From the NCBI GenBank assembly GCA_037833965.1, contig AP031351.1, positions 7,700,501-7,764,500 on the forward strand: DNA of 64,000 bases. Direction: 5' to 3'. This document shows positions 1-10,644 of the stretch, one piece after another. A program made the position numbers and the translations under genes. This DNA is from Marchantia polymorpha subsp. ruderalis. Lineage: Eukaryota; Streptophyta; Marchantiopsida; Marchantiales; Marchantiaceae. The notes under the pieces were generated by a model, which was not told the DNA's origin, ran no database searches, and saw only the letters and a list, made by a program, of their open reading frames with translations. Within the stretch, counting starts at the first letter, position 1. Each line of letters opens with the position of its first letter.

Positions 1-306
1 TGTCCGCGGTGTAGTACGCTCGCGGAGTTCAAATCCGCCAATTCGAGCGTGAGAGTTTAATCGGCGACGGCGGAGCGTGAAGCCGCGCGTGAGAGCGGAG
101 ACCGTTTCAGCGTAGAGCCGGCGCGGCCATCAATTGAGACGTCCTCCACGAGCAAGAGCCGACCATGACCTTCGACCGGGCGGCGGAGAGCGTCCCATTC
201 TTGAATTCGCGATTCCATTCTCTTGTGCGAGCTGCGCGCGTCCATCTGCTGGCTGCTAAGCATTCTCGACATCGCCGCACAGAGGATTTCTTGGTGATTG
301 AGGGAG

Positions 307-311
307 AAGTG
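307..311. repeat. Left target-site duplication of A1 (AAGTG)
   Basis: AAGTG lies immediately left of the A1 terminus and again at 5192-5196 on the right. The intact B2 copy has a single AAGTG at this place (about 32015), so one insertion with a 5-bp duplication explains the difference. Confidence 0.95.
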
Positions 312-533
312 TGTAATAACCCACCAAAGGCTAAAACTGCAGTATGGTGGTAAAAAGATCGAACCCAGAGGGACAGAGGCAACACACAGAGTAAAAGTGT
401 CACGTTTAACAGACTTTTGTAGAGTTTGAATTCTAGGCGACTGTCACTCCCAGAAATACTGCAGTGCTCGACTCGGAGGAGGATCTCGACTCGGAGGATG
501 CTCGGAGGATGCACGGTACAGCGTGGTCACTCA

Positions 534-557
534 ACACACACACACACACACACACAC
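534..557. repeat. (CA)n microsatellite in the LTR 3' part
   Basis: About twelve CA dinucleotides. The same position holds a shorter or interrupted CA run in A2, A3 and A4, and family B has (TG)n on its sense strand at the matching place, so the tract is an ancestral part of the LTR 3' region. Confidence 0.9.
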
Positions 558-1220
558 CTGAAACTGGCAAAAGCACAACTCGGAGGTCGGTCAGGACCTC
601 CGCTTCGGATTTCAGGAGGAAAGTGTCTCAAAAGTTCACTCAGAGGTTCTGCAGGTAGTGACTCCCACTCCGGCTTTTACTGCCCTTCCGCCAGGAACTA
701 GCGTAGGGTACCCGGACTGGACTTCCCACTTCGGAACGAAGCCTCTTCATACGCCGTGGACGTCACCCTCGACTCTCACACCAAACGCTGGGAGTGCAGA
801 CCCGACTGAGAACTTTACTGAGGCACGATCCAGTAACACACACACAACCTGAATTGCAAACCAAGGCTTACACGAAGTAATAAAACTTCACTTTGGCATT
901 CAGGGGAAACTTCCCATAGGAGTACAATCAGGATATGTCACTCGAAGGAGTAAGGGGGAACTGTTCAAGTATCTAACTCGCAGCCGGCTCTGAGCATCAG
1001 AAATCACCCGCAGGTGCAGATCCGCATTACTCAAGTCTCTAACCGGGTACTAGCTCTGAACATTCAGCCGAAGGCCTTCAACTACAACATACGGTAACTT
1101 CGCTATGCTGCAGCTTCTCTACGTGGTGCCAGGACCAAAATGCACAAACACGCCAAGAAAGTGAGTTCCTGATCTGCACTTCCGAAACTGGAAGAGTCCC
1201 AAGGCAAAACGCCTTGAACT

Positions 1221-1228
1221 ACTTTATA
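1221..1228 (-). promoter_or_regulatory. LTR TATA box of A1 with downstream hairpin
   Basis: On the minus strand this reads TATAAAGT, followed a few bases on by CAAGGC-GTTTT-GCCTTG, a perfect 6-bp stem (about 1199-1216). Every A and B copy has this TATA-plus-hairpin arrangement, downstream of the LTR gene. It most likely marks the U3/R boundary and drives the genomic RNA. Confidence 0.7.
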
Positions 1229-1260
1229 CCCTCAAAGGTCCTAACTAACACTACGCTATG

Positions 1261-3816
1261 CTATCTACTACTCGCAACATCTGCGCGAAACCAAACTATA
1301 CTACTGCACTCGGCGGATCCGGTGCTGCGCCTCCTGCGCGCCGGACTGCTCCGCTCGCTGTCTCTACCTTGCCAGTCTTCCGACCGGCTGCGCAACCCCA
1401 GGCGTCGGAGGGCTGCAGTCACTTCCGACTCTAAGTGCGCCATAGTGTCGTGCGCACCCGACAAGAAGGTTTCTAATTTCCTCGCTACTCGCCGCCGACT
1501 CCGACAATCACCCTCCGTCAATGCCGCCGCCCGAAGCTCGAACTCCTTGAGTGTGATCCTCTCTTGAGCTGCCACCTCCCAATGGGCGTATCCTTTTAGA
1601 CAGTGAGTCACCCGCGTCGCCAACTCTTCTCGCGCCCGGCAGCTGCCTTCCACCTCTGCTAGCTGCATTTTAGCTTCCGCACGCTGCGCCCTCAAATCCG
1701 AGCACTCGGATTGCAAGTTGCGCAACAAGTCCTCATCCTCCTTGCGGGCTCTTTGACTTTCTTCTAAGGCGCGCGTCTGGCGCGCAAGCTCTGCTGCTAG
1801 GATGCGGTTTTGTCTCCGCTCTTCCTGCAATTCCGACTCGATCTTTACCCGCATTAGCTTGGCCTCCGCCTGGCTTTTCGTCGCCGCATCCTCCCTCTGC
1901 TGCTGCAAGGCTTGGTATAGCTTCTGTGTGACCGCCAGGTGTTGTCGGAGGGCGGTGTTCCTATCCAGATATACTTGGCACCTAGAGGCCCAAGTGGCCA
2001 CCTTGCTCCTCGTCCTGCGCTTGACAGTCTCCACATAAGACTGCGGTTTTCCAGTACCCGAGTACTTGGATGTCTTGCGATCCAGATATCGCAGGAGTGG
2101 GACTATCTGCTCGCACAACACCCCTGTTGGCGTTTTCTGCACAGAATCCGCTTCCTGCTCTTCCGAGCTCGTGTCATCCTCAGTTTCGAGGATTTCAGTC
2201 GCCACTAAATCCCTCGGCGACTCCCTGGAACTGTGGCGCGCAGCAGCTTCCGCTGCGACTGCCACTCCACTGCCTGCTAAAATATCCAAGGCAGTGGGGG
2301 ATCCCACTGCTTGAGCCCCTGTTCCGGCTTGATCTTCGGTTTCCGAAGGAGTCGATGCCGCAGTGACTCTTGTCACCCTTGCACCGCCCGCTTCTGTTGC
2401 CTGCCCTTCCGGCGCGATCTGCGCGGAAGGTGTCTTCGCTGGAGGTGCGTCCGCCGAAGGCGGCCGCACACTGGTCGCTGGCCCTGTCCGTCTCGCAGTC
2501 GGCGAATCCGGCCGACTCTCTGTTGACCGACTCGCAGTCGGCCGACTAGCAGTTGTCCGACTTGGAGTCGGATACACCCTGCGCGTCTTCACTCCACTTG
2601 GCCTGCTTGCTGGTGGCGTTTTCCCAGAAGTGCCTTCCGCCGAAGACGACCCTCTGAGGGTTGTTGGCTCGTCAGCCAAACTCTCTTCTGCTTCTGGCCT
2701 GCTGTCCGGTTCAACGCGCCGCTCGGTTGGCCTTCCCTCCGCTTGTCGACCTTCAGTCGCCCGACTCGTAGTCGGCCGACTGTCAGTCCGTCCATCTCCT
2801 TCCGAAGGCATTGGTGCCTTCTGCGCAGAGGTATTTGTCGACTTCCCTAGAATCTGCGCGATTATCTCCTCCTGCGTGTGATTCCGCCGGACCGGAGTAC
2901 GCCCGGTCTCCTCAGTACTAGTTGGCATTTTGCGTGCCCTTTGTTTTGGTCGACTGTGAGGCTCGTGGGTGGGCCGACCACGAGTCGGCGCAGCTGGCAC
3001 TTCCGGCTGCCTGTCCTCAGGTCTCTCATCCCACTTCCGCTTTCGCGGAATGCGCTCACTTCGACGTTCTTCTGCTGCTCTTGCTGGGGCCGGAGCCGGA
3101 GGCGGACTGGCAGGTTCCTCGTCCGGATCCGTGTCTACTTCGGCCTCCCGTGAGTATCTACCTGGATAGCTCCGTGTCAGCAGCGGAAACCGTGTCCGCT
3201 CTGAATTTGTCAAACATCCCATCGCCCGATAAAACACAATCAGGTAAGGCGAAAGATGATTGAGGGTTCCTCCTTTCTCTTCTTGCGCATGTTGGCGCGT
3301 CACCTTCCACAGGAGCCGTGCCCAATGCACTGGAGCTCCTGACAACACTAGCTCCACAAATCCTACCTGCCAACCATGCATGTAAGCGGTCTTGGTCGGC
3401 TGCAATATCTGCAATAATGCAGTCGCGACATTTCTCCGCAATCGATCTTTGTAATCCCGTGTCCGGAAGCCGTTCTTGGGATGCCTGGCAACTTTGAAAA
3501 GCTCATTGTAGGAGATTTCTTCCTCCTGGGACACCTTCACGCTATCGGCTTCGAAGAGGAGATACCCTTCCTCGCCGGCACACCTGCCCAACACCTGCGC
3601 CCAGTCACAAATGTCCCATCTTTCTGGATGGGGACGGAATCCGCGTGAGGGCTTGTCTCTCTCCTGCAGATACTCGCGCACCATCTCCGGACATGTCCAG
3701 TTCCACCCCCATAGAAGGAAATCGAGCTTCAGCCCCAGCAACACATCTTGAAATGCGCGTAGACCGATCTGCGGCACCCTGAGGGGAGACACTCGCAGTT
3801 GGGGAACCTTCGACAT
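1261..3816 (-). CDS. LTR-encoded coiled-coil protein of family A (A1 copy)
   Basis: This is an 851-codon open frame in U3 of solo LTR A1. I chose the ATG at 3816 (MSKVPQLRVS) because A2, A3 and A4 share it and give exactly the same length. The open frame extends further upstream to 3987 without another ATG. Residues about 1-215 form a conserved domain (LDFLLWGWN, SRGFRPHPERWD, KNGFRTRDYKDR, GGTLNHLSPYL). Residues about 250-560 are an Arg/Ser/Pro/Thr-rich linker with short SRPTASR-like repeats. Residues about 575-800 are heptad-rich coiled coil, ending with RLGLRSRSEDWQGRDS. The N-terminal part vaguely recalls the 'putative plant transposon protein' and gag-like domains, but I do not recognise a catalytic motif. 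The function is unknown. Confidence 0.75.
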   Translation of the reverse strand: MSKVPQLRVSPLRVPQIGLRAFQDVLLGLKLDFLLWGWNWTCPEMVREYLQERDKPSRGFRPHPERWDICDWAQVLGRCAGEEGYLLFEADSVKVSQEEEISYNELFKVARHPKNGFRTRDYKDRLRRNVATALLQILQPTKTAYMHGWQVGFVELVLSGAPVHWARLLWKVTRQHAQEEKGGTLNHLSPYLIVFYRAMGCLTNSERTRFPLLTRSYPGRYSREAEVDTDPDEEPASPPPAPAPARAAEERRSERIPRKRKWDERPEDRQPEVPAAPTRGRPTHEPHSRPKQRARKMPTSTEETGRTPVRRNHTQEEIIAQILGKSTNTSAQKAPMPSEGDGRTDSRPTTSRATEGRQAEGRPTERRVEPDSRPEAEESLADEPTTLRGSSSAEGTSGKTPPASRPSGVKTRRVYPTPSRTTASRPTASRSTESRPDSPTARRTGPATSVRPPSADAPPAKTPSAQIAPEGQATEAGGARVTRVTAASTPSETEDQAGTGAQAVGSPTALDILAGSGVAVAAEAAARHSSRESPRDLVATEILETEDDTSSEEQEADSVQKTPTGVLCEQIVPLLRYLDRKTSKYSGTGKPQSYVETVKRRTRSKVATWASRCQVYLDRNTALRQHLAVTQKLYQALQQQREDAATKSQAEAKLMRVKIESELQEERRQNRILAAELARQTRALEESQRARKEDEDLLRNLQSECSDLRAQRAEAKMQLAEVEGSCRAREELATRVTHCLKGYAHWEVAAQERITLKEFELRAAALTEGDCRSRRRVARKLETFLSGAHDTMAHLESEVTAALRRLGLRSRSEDWQGRDSERSSPARRRRSTGSAECSSIVWFRADVASSR

Positions 3817-5191
3817 TGCGTTTCCTGCACACACAAACGTTCTCCCTTTCGCTCGCTCTCTCACAATCGCCACTGCGCATCGGCCGCTCAAGCACTGACT
3901 GCTCACTCTCTCTTCGCTCACGCTCAAGTTCGCTACTCGCAATTCTCTCCAAGGTCTGTCAGATCCTTGCGCAACTCGTCTCCGCACTCTCTCCTCTCAG
4001 TGCAGGTCTCTCCGCCCTTGCGCGCAATCTTGGAAGCTGGAAATCGCAAAATCAAGAATGAGAGAATGAGACTGGAGCACAGTCTTTTCTTCTCCGAATT
4101 GAAGAACGTCCAACGTTCTTACTGGTTACAACGTACGCAGCCGGCTATACGGCCTAACGGTTCGCCCTTTGCATGCGCGAATTCACGTCTCCGCACTGCG
4201 CGCATTCGCATGCGTGAATGTTGAATTCTCCCGCCGCCGCCGTCTTCCGGACTCGAGTCCGCCGTAGGGTATACGTCGGCTATGTTGTCTTTCCCTAACC
4301 CGTCCATCACCGGAGGCGTGTCGCCGCTGGCGTGTTCCTTATCCGTCGGCGCCTCGCTGGAGGCGCACATCCAGTCGGCGCGAATTACGCCGGCGCGTAT
4401 TCGTACCGCTTATTTTGTCCTTTATGCCTCGTCCATTGCTGACGGCGCATATCCCGCCGGCGCAAGTCATACCAGCGCAAATCATGCTAGCGCATCCGTC
4501 TATCAGCGCCACGTCGGAGGCGTACATCCGGCCGGCGCGTTTCTTCCGTTGCGCAGCCGCCAAAGGCGCTTCCGACTCCGAGTTGATTTCCCCCCATGAG
4601 CGCGTGATTCCGCCGAAGGCGCATCGCCGAGGGCGTACGGGAGTCCTTTCCGGCTGTGAACCCTAGCGCGAACGGCGCATGTCCGGCTACGAGTTTTCCG
4701 ACGCTCATAACTTCTTCGTCTCTGATCCATCTCCGACGCTCTTGGGCTCGTTAGAACGAGCGTCCCGAGCTCTTTCTAATGCAACTTCAACCAACTAGAA
4801 CTACCGTGTATTCCGATCGTCATGAAGGTTTCCCTTTCCGCGCTAGCGGCGCATCGCCGAAGGCGCACTCATGGTCGGAAGCCTTCAGAGGTCCGGGCCG
4901 TTCTTCTGACGTCTTTAGCAAAACCTCCTCCTGAGGTGTCTGCGCCGGAAGCGTAGCTTCCTTAAACGCTGGAAGCGCGTGAGTAGAGACACCTCAGAAA
5001 AGGAGCTTTTGCCGAAGGCGCCGAAGACATTGGCGTTGGTACATCCGACTACGCGATTCCTCGTGACCTCGTGACGATCTCATCAATCCACTCTATTTAA
5101 CGTACCCTTTTCTAACTACAAACACTGCTTCGGTACTAGTTTTCTAAAATTGTTTAAATTCTGCAAAAAAAACAAAAAGTGTGTTACCACA

Positions 5192-5196
5192 AAGTG
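5192..5196. repeat. Right target-site duplication of A1 (AAGTG)
   Basis: Second copy of AAGTG, directly after the A1 terminus TTACCACA. The interrupted B1 frame resumes immediately after it. Confidence 0.95.
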
Positions 5197-8026
5197 AGTG
5201 CGCGTGATTTGGAATTGAGGGCGATTAGAGTTTGCCGAGGAAGAAAGGAGCTCGAGCGATGCGGAAGTAGAATGAGCGGGCGAGCCAACTCCAGGAACGC
5301 AATGACGAGACCGGGCCGATTGCGGATGCTGCCGCTTCGTCTACCACAGAACGGGCTGCGCGCTTTCGAGGAGCGCTTGATAGCAAGAAAGCTCGATTTC
5401 TTGCTATGGGGATGGAACTACATCTGTGCGGATATGGTGCGCGAGTGGCTAGAGCCACAGGGACCACCCTCGCGCGGATTGCGTCCGCATGTTGATCGGT
5501 GGACAGTCCAAGATTGGGCGCAGGCATTGGGAAGATGTGCCGGCATGCCAGGGCATCTCCTCTTCGACAGTGAGAGCATCAAGGTGACCAAGCAGGAAGA
5601 GGCGCAATTTGTGGAGCTGTTCAAGACCGGGAGGTCTACCAAGAATGGGTACAGGACCCGCGGTTACAAGGATCGATTCCGCCGGACTTTGTCCGCGGCG
5701 CTGATGCAATTTCTGCAGCCACACCGCGCCTGCTACGTCACATTGTGGCAGGTCTCTTTTGTGGAGTGCGTCATCGAGGGAACTCCAATTCACTGGGCGA
5801 GCATCCTGCACAGGGTGATGCGACAACTCGCTTTTGAGGAGAAGGGGGGAACTCTAAACCATCTCTCTCCTTTCCTCATCAATTTTTATCGACAGCGGAA
5901 TTGTTTGACAGCGGCGGAGCTTGCGCGTTTTCCGCCGTTGTCCGTCGACCATCCCGGGAAGTATGTGCGGGAGAATGAGGTCGACACTGATGCAGAGGAG
6001 TCACCGACTTCTACTCCGTCAAGGCGGAGGGACGAAGGGAGGAACACTCCTGCAGCACGAGCGCCGCGGAAGCGGCTATGGAGAGAGGAGTCCGAAGAGG
6101 AGCAGCATCAAGAACCCTCTGCTCCCATTCGACCGCGGCCGTTGTACGAGTCATACAGCCGGCCGAAGCAGAAGGCACGCAGACTGGTGTTACCAGCCAA
6201 CAGTGCGGACACGGCGACGATTGCGACGGAGAAAGGAAGTGCGTCGCCAGAGAAGAATGAGGAAGCGCGGACGTCCGCAGGAGCAACGGACCACGCTGCA
6301 GCCTCGACGAGCGAGAGGCCGCCTCCGGGCCAAGGGCCTCCGGAGTTACCACGTGCGTTGCGGACAGGTGTTCCGTTTGCGCACAGGCGAGCCTCCGCGG
6401 ACGGACAAGCCTCCGCGGACAGACGATTAGAAGCGGACGTAGACCTACGCCTACGCGTGAGAAGAAGCAGTCCGCCTGTGCACAGGTCGCCTCCACACGT
6501 GCCGCCTGTGCACAGGCAGGAATCACCCCCGTTCCAACGTAGGAAGAGGAAGGAGCCGGCGGAAGAGCCGCCTACGAGACACCGGCCTTCGGAGCCAGAC
6601 CCTCCGGCGCACAACGCGCCGCGATTTGCGCCTTCGGCGCCAGGGCCTTCGAGTCGAGGAGATACGAGCAGGGAGCGTGCGGAGGCCGCACCATCGGCGG
6701 GTAATCCGCCGGTAGATGCGCCTTCGGCGGTAGCGCCTCAGGGCCAAGGGACATCGAACGAGCGGCCCCCGGCCATGTCGCCTTTGGCGGTGGACGTCCG
6801 CGGCGCTACGCCAGCGGCGGACAAGGCGCCGGCATTTGCGCCTGCGCACAGGCCAAGCACAGCCCCCGCGGACCGATCAAGGGAGTAGCAACAGGCGGAG
6901 GAGCGGAGTGACTGTCCGCGGGATGAAATTTTGGTGCGCGATGCGCAATCAAACCCCGCGCAGCCACCCTCCGCTCGATCGCCTTCGGCGGCGGACGTCG
7001 GCGGCAGAGAGGATACGGTAGACGACCAACAAGCGGGCGGCGGGGATGCAGCACGGGCACATTCGCCTACCGCCTTAGACATTTTGGCGAAGAGCAGCGA
7101 GGCTGCAGCCGTGCCTTCGCAGGCAGCACACGTCGACGACGTGCAGCCCCACTCGGGTCAGTCGCCGACGCAATCAATGGCGACTGAAATTCTCCACTCG
7201 GATGATGACGACGGAGGCTCCACCGAAGAAATGTCTGGAGCAGGGGACACCGAGGAGGAGGAGGAGGAAATTGTTGGAGCGCCGGCGGCGGCGCTCTCTG
7301 AGCAGGTGATTCCGTTGCTGAGGTACTTGGATCGCAAAGTCAATAAATACGCCGACCCACTTCAGCCGGGATCTTACATCGAGTTAGTGCGCAGGCGGAC
7401 TTGCACTAAAGTCCACACCAGCAAGCTACTAGCTAGAGTGGACCAGGAGTTGAGGGAATTGAAGGAGAAGCATGAATGCTTGTGGGGTCAGTATAAACTC
7501 AATCAGAAATTCTACAAGTACTCCGAGAAGGTGAGGGATGGGAAACTGGAAGAGCTCACCAAGGAGCAGGTGAAGGTCACAGAAGCACTAATTTCTGAGC
7601 AGGCCCAGAATCGGATTTTGTCAGAGGAGCTCGTGCGACAGACGCGGTTGTTAGAACAGTGTCAGCTTGCACGACAGGCGGATGAGGATGTAATCCGCAG
7701 GCTACAGTCAGAGTGTGGCGAATTGAGAGCGCAACGTGCTGAGGCCGAATCGCAATTAGTGGTAATTGAAGAGGATCGCAGGAAGGAGGCAGATCGCACA
7801 AAGGTGGAGACGGCGAGGCGTGTCGCCCACTGTCTCAAGGGCTACGCCCACTGGGAAGTGGCGGCGCAGGAGAAACTCACACTGCGTGAGTTTGAACTTC
7901 GCGCGGCCGGGTTGTTGTCAGGCGACTGCAGGAGTCGGGGAAGGCAGCCGCCGACTCCTCAGGTGTAGGATCTGTTGCGGCTCGCACCATGGCATTGCAG
8001 TGTAGTGTTAGGTAGGACTTAGAAGG

Positions 8027-8036
8027 TATAAAATAG
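8027..8036 (+). promoter_or_regulatory. LTR TATA box of B1 with downstream hairpin
   Basis: TATAAAATAG, followed by the 6-bp stem CCAGGC-GTTTT-GCCTGG. It lies downstream of the LTR gene, as in the other copies, and is the probable promoter of the element's genomic RNA. Confidence 0.65.
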
Positions 8037-8788
8037 TTCCAGGCGTTTTGCCTGGGGTTCTTTCCCAAACTCAGAAGTGCAGATCAGGAATCCATTTCCT
8101 CTGCGTGTTTGTGTCCTTGAGTTCTGTCACCACGCACGAGGAGTTGCAACTTAGCGTTCCGCATTTTGTAGCTGGAGGCCTTCGGCCAAATGTTCAGAGC
8201 TAGTACATTGGTTAGAGACTTGAGTAGTTCGGATCTGCACCTGCGGGTGACTGCTGATGCTCAGAGCCAGTGACTAGTTAGATACTTGAACAGTTTCGCC
8301 CCTACACCTTCGAGTGTTTCTTTCTGATTGTACTCCTTTGGGATTTTACCCCTGAATGCCAAAGTGAAGTTTTGCTACTTCGTGTAAGCCTTGGTTGTAA
8401 ATTCAGGTTACGCTGCAGCAGGTGCCTTGAGGGTAACCCCTGTAGTATTTATGGGAATGACAAGTGCCTGAGAATTCAAACTCTTCAATAGACTGTTGTT
8501 GTGTTACTGAAATGTTTCTCCGTGAGTCCTTCAGTGCGGACCTGTGTTCTCTGCGCGTTTTGTGAGTTGAGAGTGTTGTTCACCACGTCTGAGTGACTTC
8601 GATCCGAAGTAGGCTGTCCAAACCGGGTTTCCTACGCTAGCAGCAAGCTAGCGGAAGTGTTGTAAAAGCCGGAGTTGGGAGTCACTACCCGCAGCTTCGC
8701 TGAGTGTACTCTCGAGAGACCTTCCCCCTGAAATCTTGAGTAGAGGTCCTAACGGCTCTCTGGGTTGTGTTTCTGTAGTTTCAGGTGT

Positions 8789-8809
8789 GTGTGTGTGTGT
8801 GTGTGCGTG
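8789..8809. repeat. (TG)n microsatellite in B1
   Basis: A GT run in the R/U5 part of the B1 LTR. Matching runs occur in B2 (about 35791-35810) and at the end of B0 (about 36337-36354), and as CA on the plus strand in family A. Confidence 0.85.
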
Positions 8810-9007
8810 TCACGCTGCACTGTGCGAACTCCGAGTGCGCTCCGAGTGGACACTTGCAGTATTTCTGGGAGTGACAGTCGCCTGAGAATTCAAACTCCTC
8901 AATAGTCTGTTAAACGTGACACTTTGTACCCTGTGTGTTCCTCTGTCCCTGTGGGTTTGACCTTTCTACCACTATATTGCAGTTTTAGCCTTTAGTGGGT
9001 TATTACA

Positions 9008-9691
9008 ACAAGCTGCTAGCTCGAATTACCCGGGAACTTAAGGAGCTGCGGGAGAAGCATGCATGCTTGTGGGGACAGTATAATCTCGTGCGGAAGTCGC
9101 ACACCCACTACGACACATTGAAGAAGGCGAGACTGGAAGAGCTCAACAGGGATGTGGTGAAGACCACACAAGAACTGATTTCTGAGAAGACTCAGAATCA
9201 GGTTCTGTCAGAGGAGCTCGTGTGACAGACGCGGTTGTTGGCGGAGTGTCAGCTCGCACGACAGGCGGATGAGGATTTGATCCGCAGGCTACAGTCGGAG
9301 TGCGGGGAATTGAGAGCTCAGCGTGCGGAGGCCGAATCGCAGTTGGTAGTAATTGAAGATGATCGCAGGCGAGAGGCAGATCGCACGAAGGAAGAGATGG
9401 CGAGGCGCGTCGCCCACTGTCTCAAGGGCTACGCCCACAGGGAGGTGGCGGCGCAAGAGAAACTCACACTGCGTGAGTTGGAGCTTCGTGCAGCCGGGTT
9501 GTTGTCAGGTGACAGTAGGAGTCGGCGGCGGGTAGCGAAGAAGTTAGATTCCTTTCTGTCGAAGGCGCGGGATACCATGTCCACCCTCGAGGCGGAGGTG
9601 TCCGCGGCGTTGCAGCGTTTGGGACTGCGCAGTCGAGCGGAAGACTGGCAGGGTAGGGAGTTAGTGCGCGGCAGTCCGTCGCGCAGGAGGC
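9008..9691 (+). pseudogene. B0 LTR remnant: coiled-coil end of its LTR-encoded protein
   Basis: Coding sequence resumes here after the B1 terminus (KLLARITRELKELREKHACL) and matches B2 codons from about 34262 to 34940: the coiled coil and the C-terminal RLGLRSRAEDWQGREL segment. The left part of B0 lies before the window, on the other side of B1. An in-frame TGA at 9223-9225 replaces a CGA codon of B2. The frame is cut at 9691, three codons from the conserved RRRRSTGS end, by the 20-kb retrotransposon. B0 continues at 30094. Confidence 0.8.
9687..9691. repeat. Left target-site duplication of the complete retrotransposon (GAGGC)
   Basis: GAGGC precedes the A2 terminus and recurs at 30094-30098 after A4. 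Neither A2 nor A4 alone is flanked by a duplication, so the whole 9692-30093 block entered as one unit. Confidence 0.93.
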
Positions 9692-10603
9692 TGTAATAAC
9701 CCACCAAAGGCTAAAACTGCAGTATGGTGGTAAAAAGATCGAACCCACAGGGACAGAGGCAACACACAGAGTAAAAGTGTCACGTTTAACAGACTTTTGT
9801 AGAGTTTGAATTCTAGGCGACTGTCACTCCCAGAAATACTGTAGTGCTCGACTCGGAGGCTCGACTCGGAGGAGGATCTCGACTCGGAGGATGCTCGGAG
9901 GATGCACGGTACAGCGTGGTCACTCAACACACACACACACCTGAAACTGGCAAAAAGCACAACTCGGAGGTCGGTCAGGACCTCCGCTTCGGATTTCAGG
10001 AGGAAAGTGTCTCAAAAGTTCACTCAGAGGTTCTGCAGGTAGTGCCTCCCACTCCGGCTTTTACTGCCCTTCTGCCAGGAACTAGAGGAGGGTACCCGGA
10101 TTGGACTTCCCACTTCGGAACGAAGCCTCTTCATACGCCGTGGACGTCACCCTCGACTATCACACCAAACGCAGGGAGTGCAGACCCGACTGAGAACTTA
10201 CTGAAACACGATCCAGTAACACACACACAACCTGAATTACAAACCAAGGTTTACACGAAGTAATAAAACTTCACATTGGCATTCAGGGGAAACTTCCCGT
10301 AGGAGTACAATCAGGATATGTCACTCGAAGGAGTAAGGGGGAACTGTTCAAGTCTCTAACTCGCAGCCGGCTCTGAGCATCAGAAATCACCCGCAGGTGC
10401 AGATCCGCACTACTCAAGTCTCTAACCGGGTACTAGCTCTGAACATTCAGCCGAAGGCCTTCAACTACAACATACGGTAACTTCGCTATGCTGCAGCTTC
10501 TCTACGTGGTGCCAGGACCAAAATGCACAAACACGCCAAGAAAGTGAGTTCCTGATCTGCACTTCCGAAACTGGAAGAGTCCCAAGGCAAAACGCCTTGA
10601 TCT

Positions 10604-10611
10604 ACTTTATA
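10604..10611 (-). promoter_or_regulatory. TATA box of LTR A2 with hairpin
   Basis: TATAAAGT on the minus strand, then CAAGGC-GTTTT-GCCTTG (10582-10599). The position is equivalent to that in all the other LTR copies. Confidence 0.65.
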
Positions 10612-10644
10612 CCCTCAAAAGATCCTAACTAGCACTACGCTATC

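Larger units (their letters stand above)
312..5191 (-). mobile_element. Solo LTR A1 (family A)
   Basis: On the minus strand the unit runs from TGTGGTAACACAC (5191) to GTGGGTTATTACA (312), 4880 bp. It is flanked by the 5-bp duplication AAGTG, and there is no internal gag-pol. It is collinear with the two LTRs of the complete element at 9692-30093, which identifies it as a solo LTR left by recombination between the two LTRs of an inserted element. It carries an uninterrupted copy of the family A LTR gene, a TATA box and a CA microsatellite. Confidence 0.9.
165..7968 (+). pseudogene. B1 copy of the LTR-encoded coiled-coil protein, broken
   Basis: The frame opens at ATG 165 (MTFDRAAESV), matching codon 1 of the intact B2 protein. 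It is cut after about 49 codons by A1 and resumes at 5197 with SARDLELRAI, as in B2. An in-frame TAG at 6885-6887 replaces a CAG found in B2, and reading continues to 7968. The last part is wrong because a deletion after the GDCRSRG segment removed the final roughly 85 residues. The N-terminal domain (LLWGWNYICA, SRGLRPHVDRW, GTLNHLSPFL) and most of the coiled coil are still recognisable. With an insertion, a stop and a truncation it cannot make a normal product. The function of the family is unknown. Confidence 0.8.
1..9007 (+). mobile_element. Family B LTR copy B1, 5' end outside the window, interrupted by A1
   Basis: B1 aligns by eye with the complete copy B2: window base 1 corresponds to about 31709, so roughly 1.08 kb of its left end lies before the window. 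It ends at 9007 with GTGGGTTATTACA, the same terminus as the other B copies. It is followed by ACAAG (9008-9012) and then by coding sequence of an older B copy, so B1 was inserted into B0. Solo LTR A1 interrupts it at 312-5191. Compared with B2 it has lost about 215 bp near 7938-7995, replaced by about 60 bp of unrelated sequence, which removes the C-terminus of its protein. Whether B1 is a solo LTR or one end of a complete element cannot be seen here. Confidence 0.85.

Noticed and set aside
1214-4224. Long open frames on the plus strand across A1 (and equivalents in A2-A4)
   Set aside because: They are antisense to the conserved LTR gene, GC-rich and palindromic, and change between copies in ways that do not preserve a protein.
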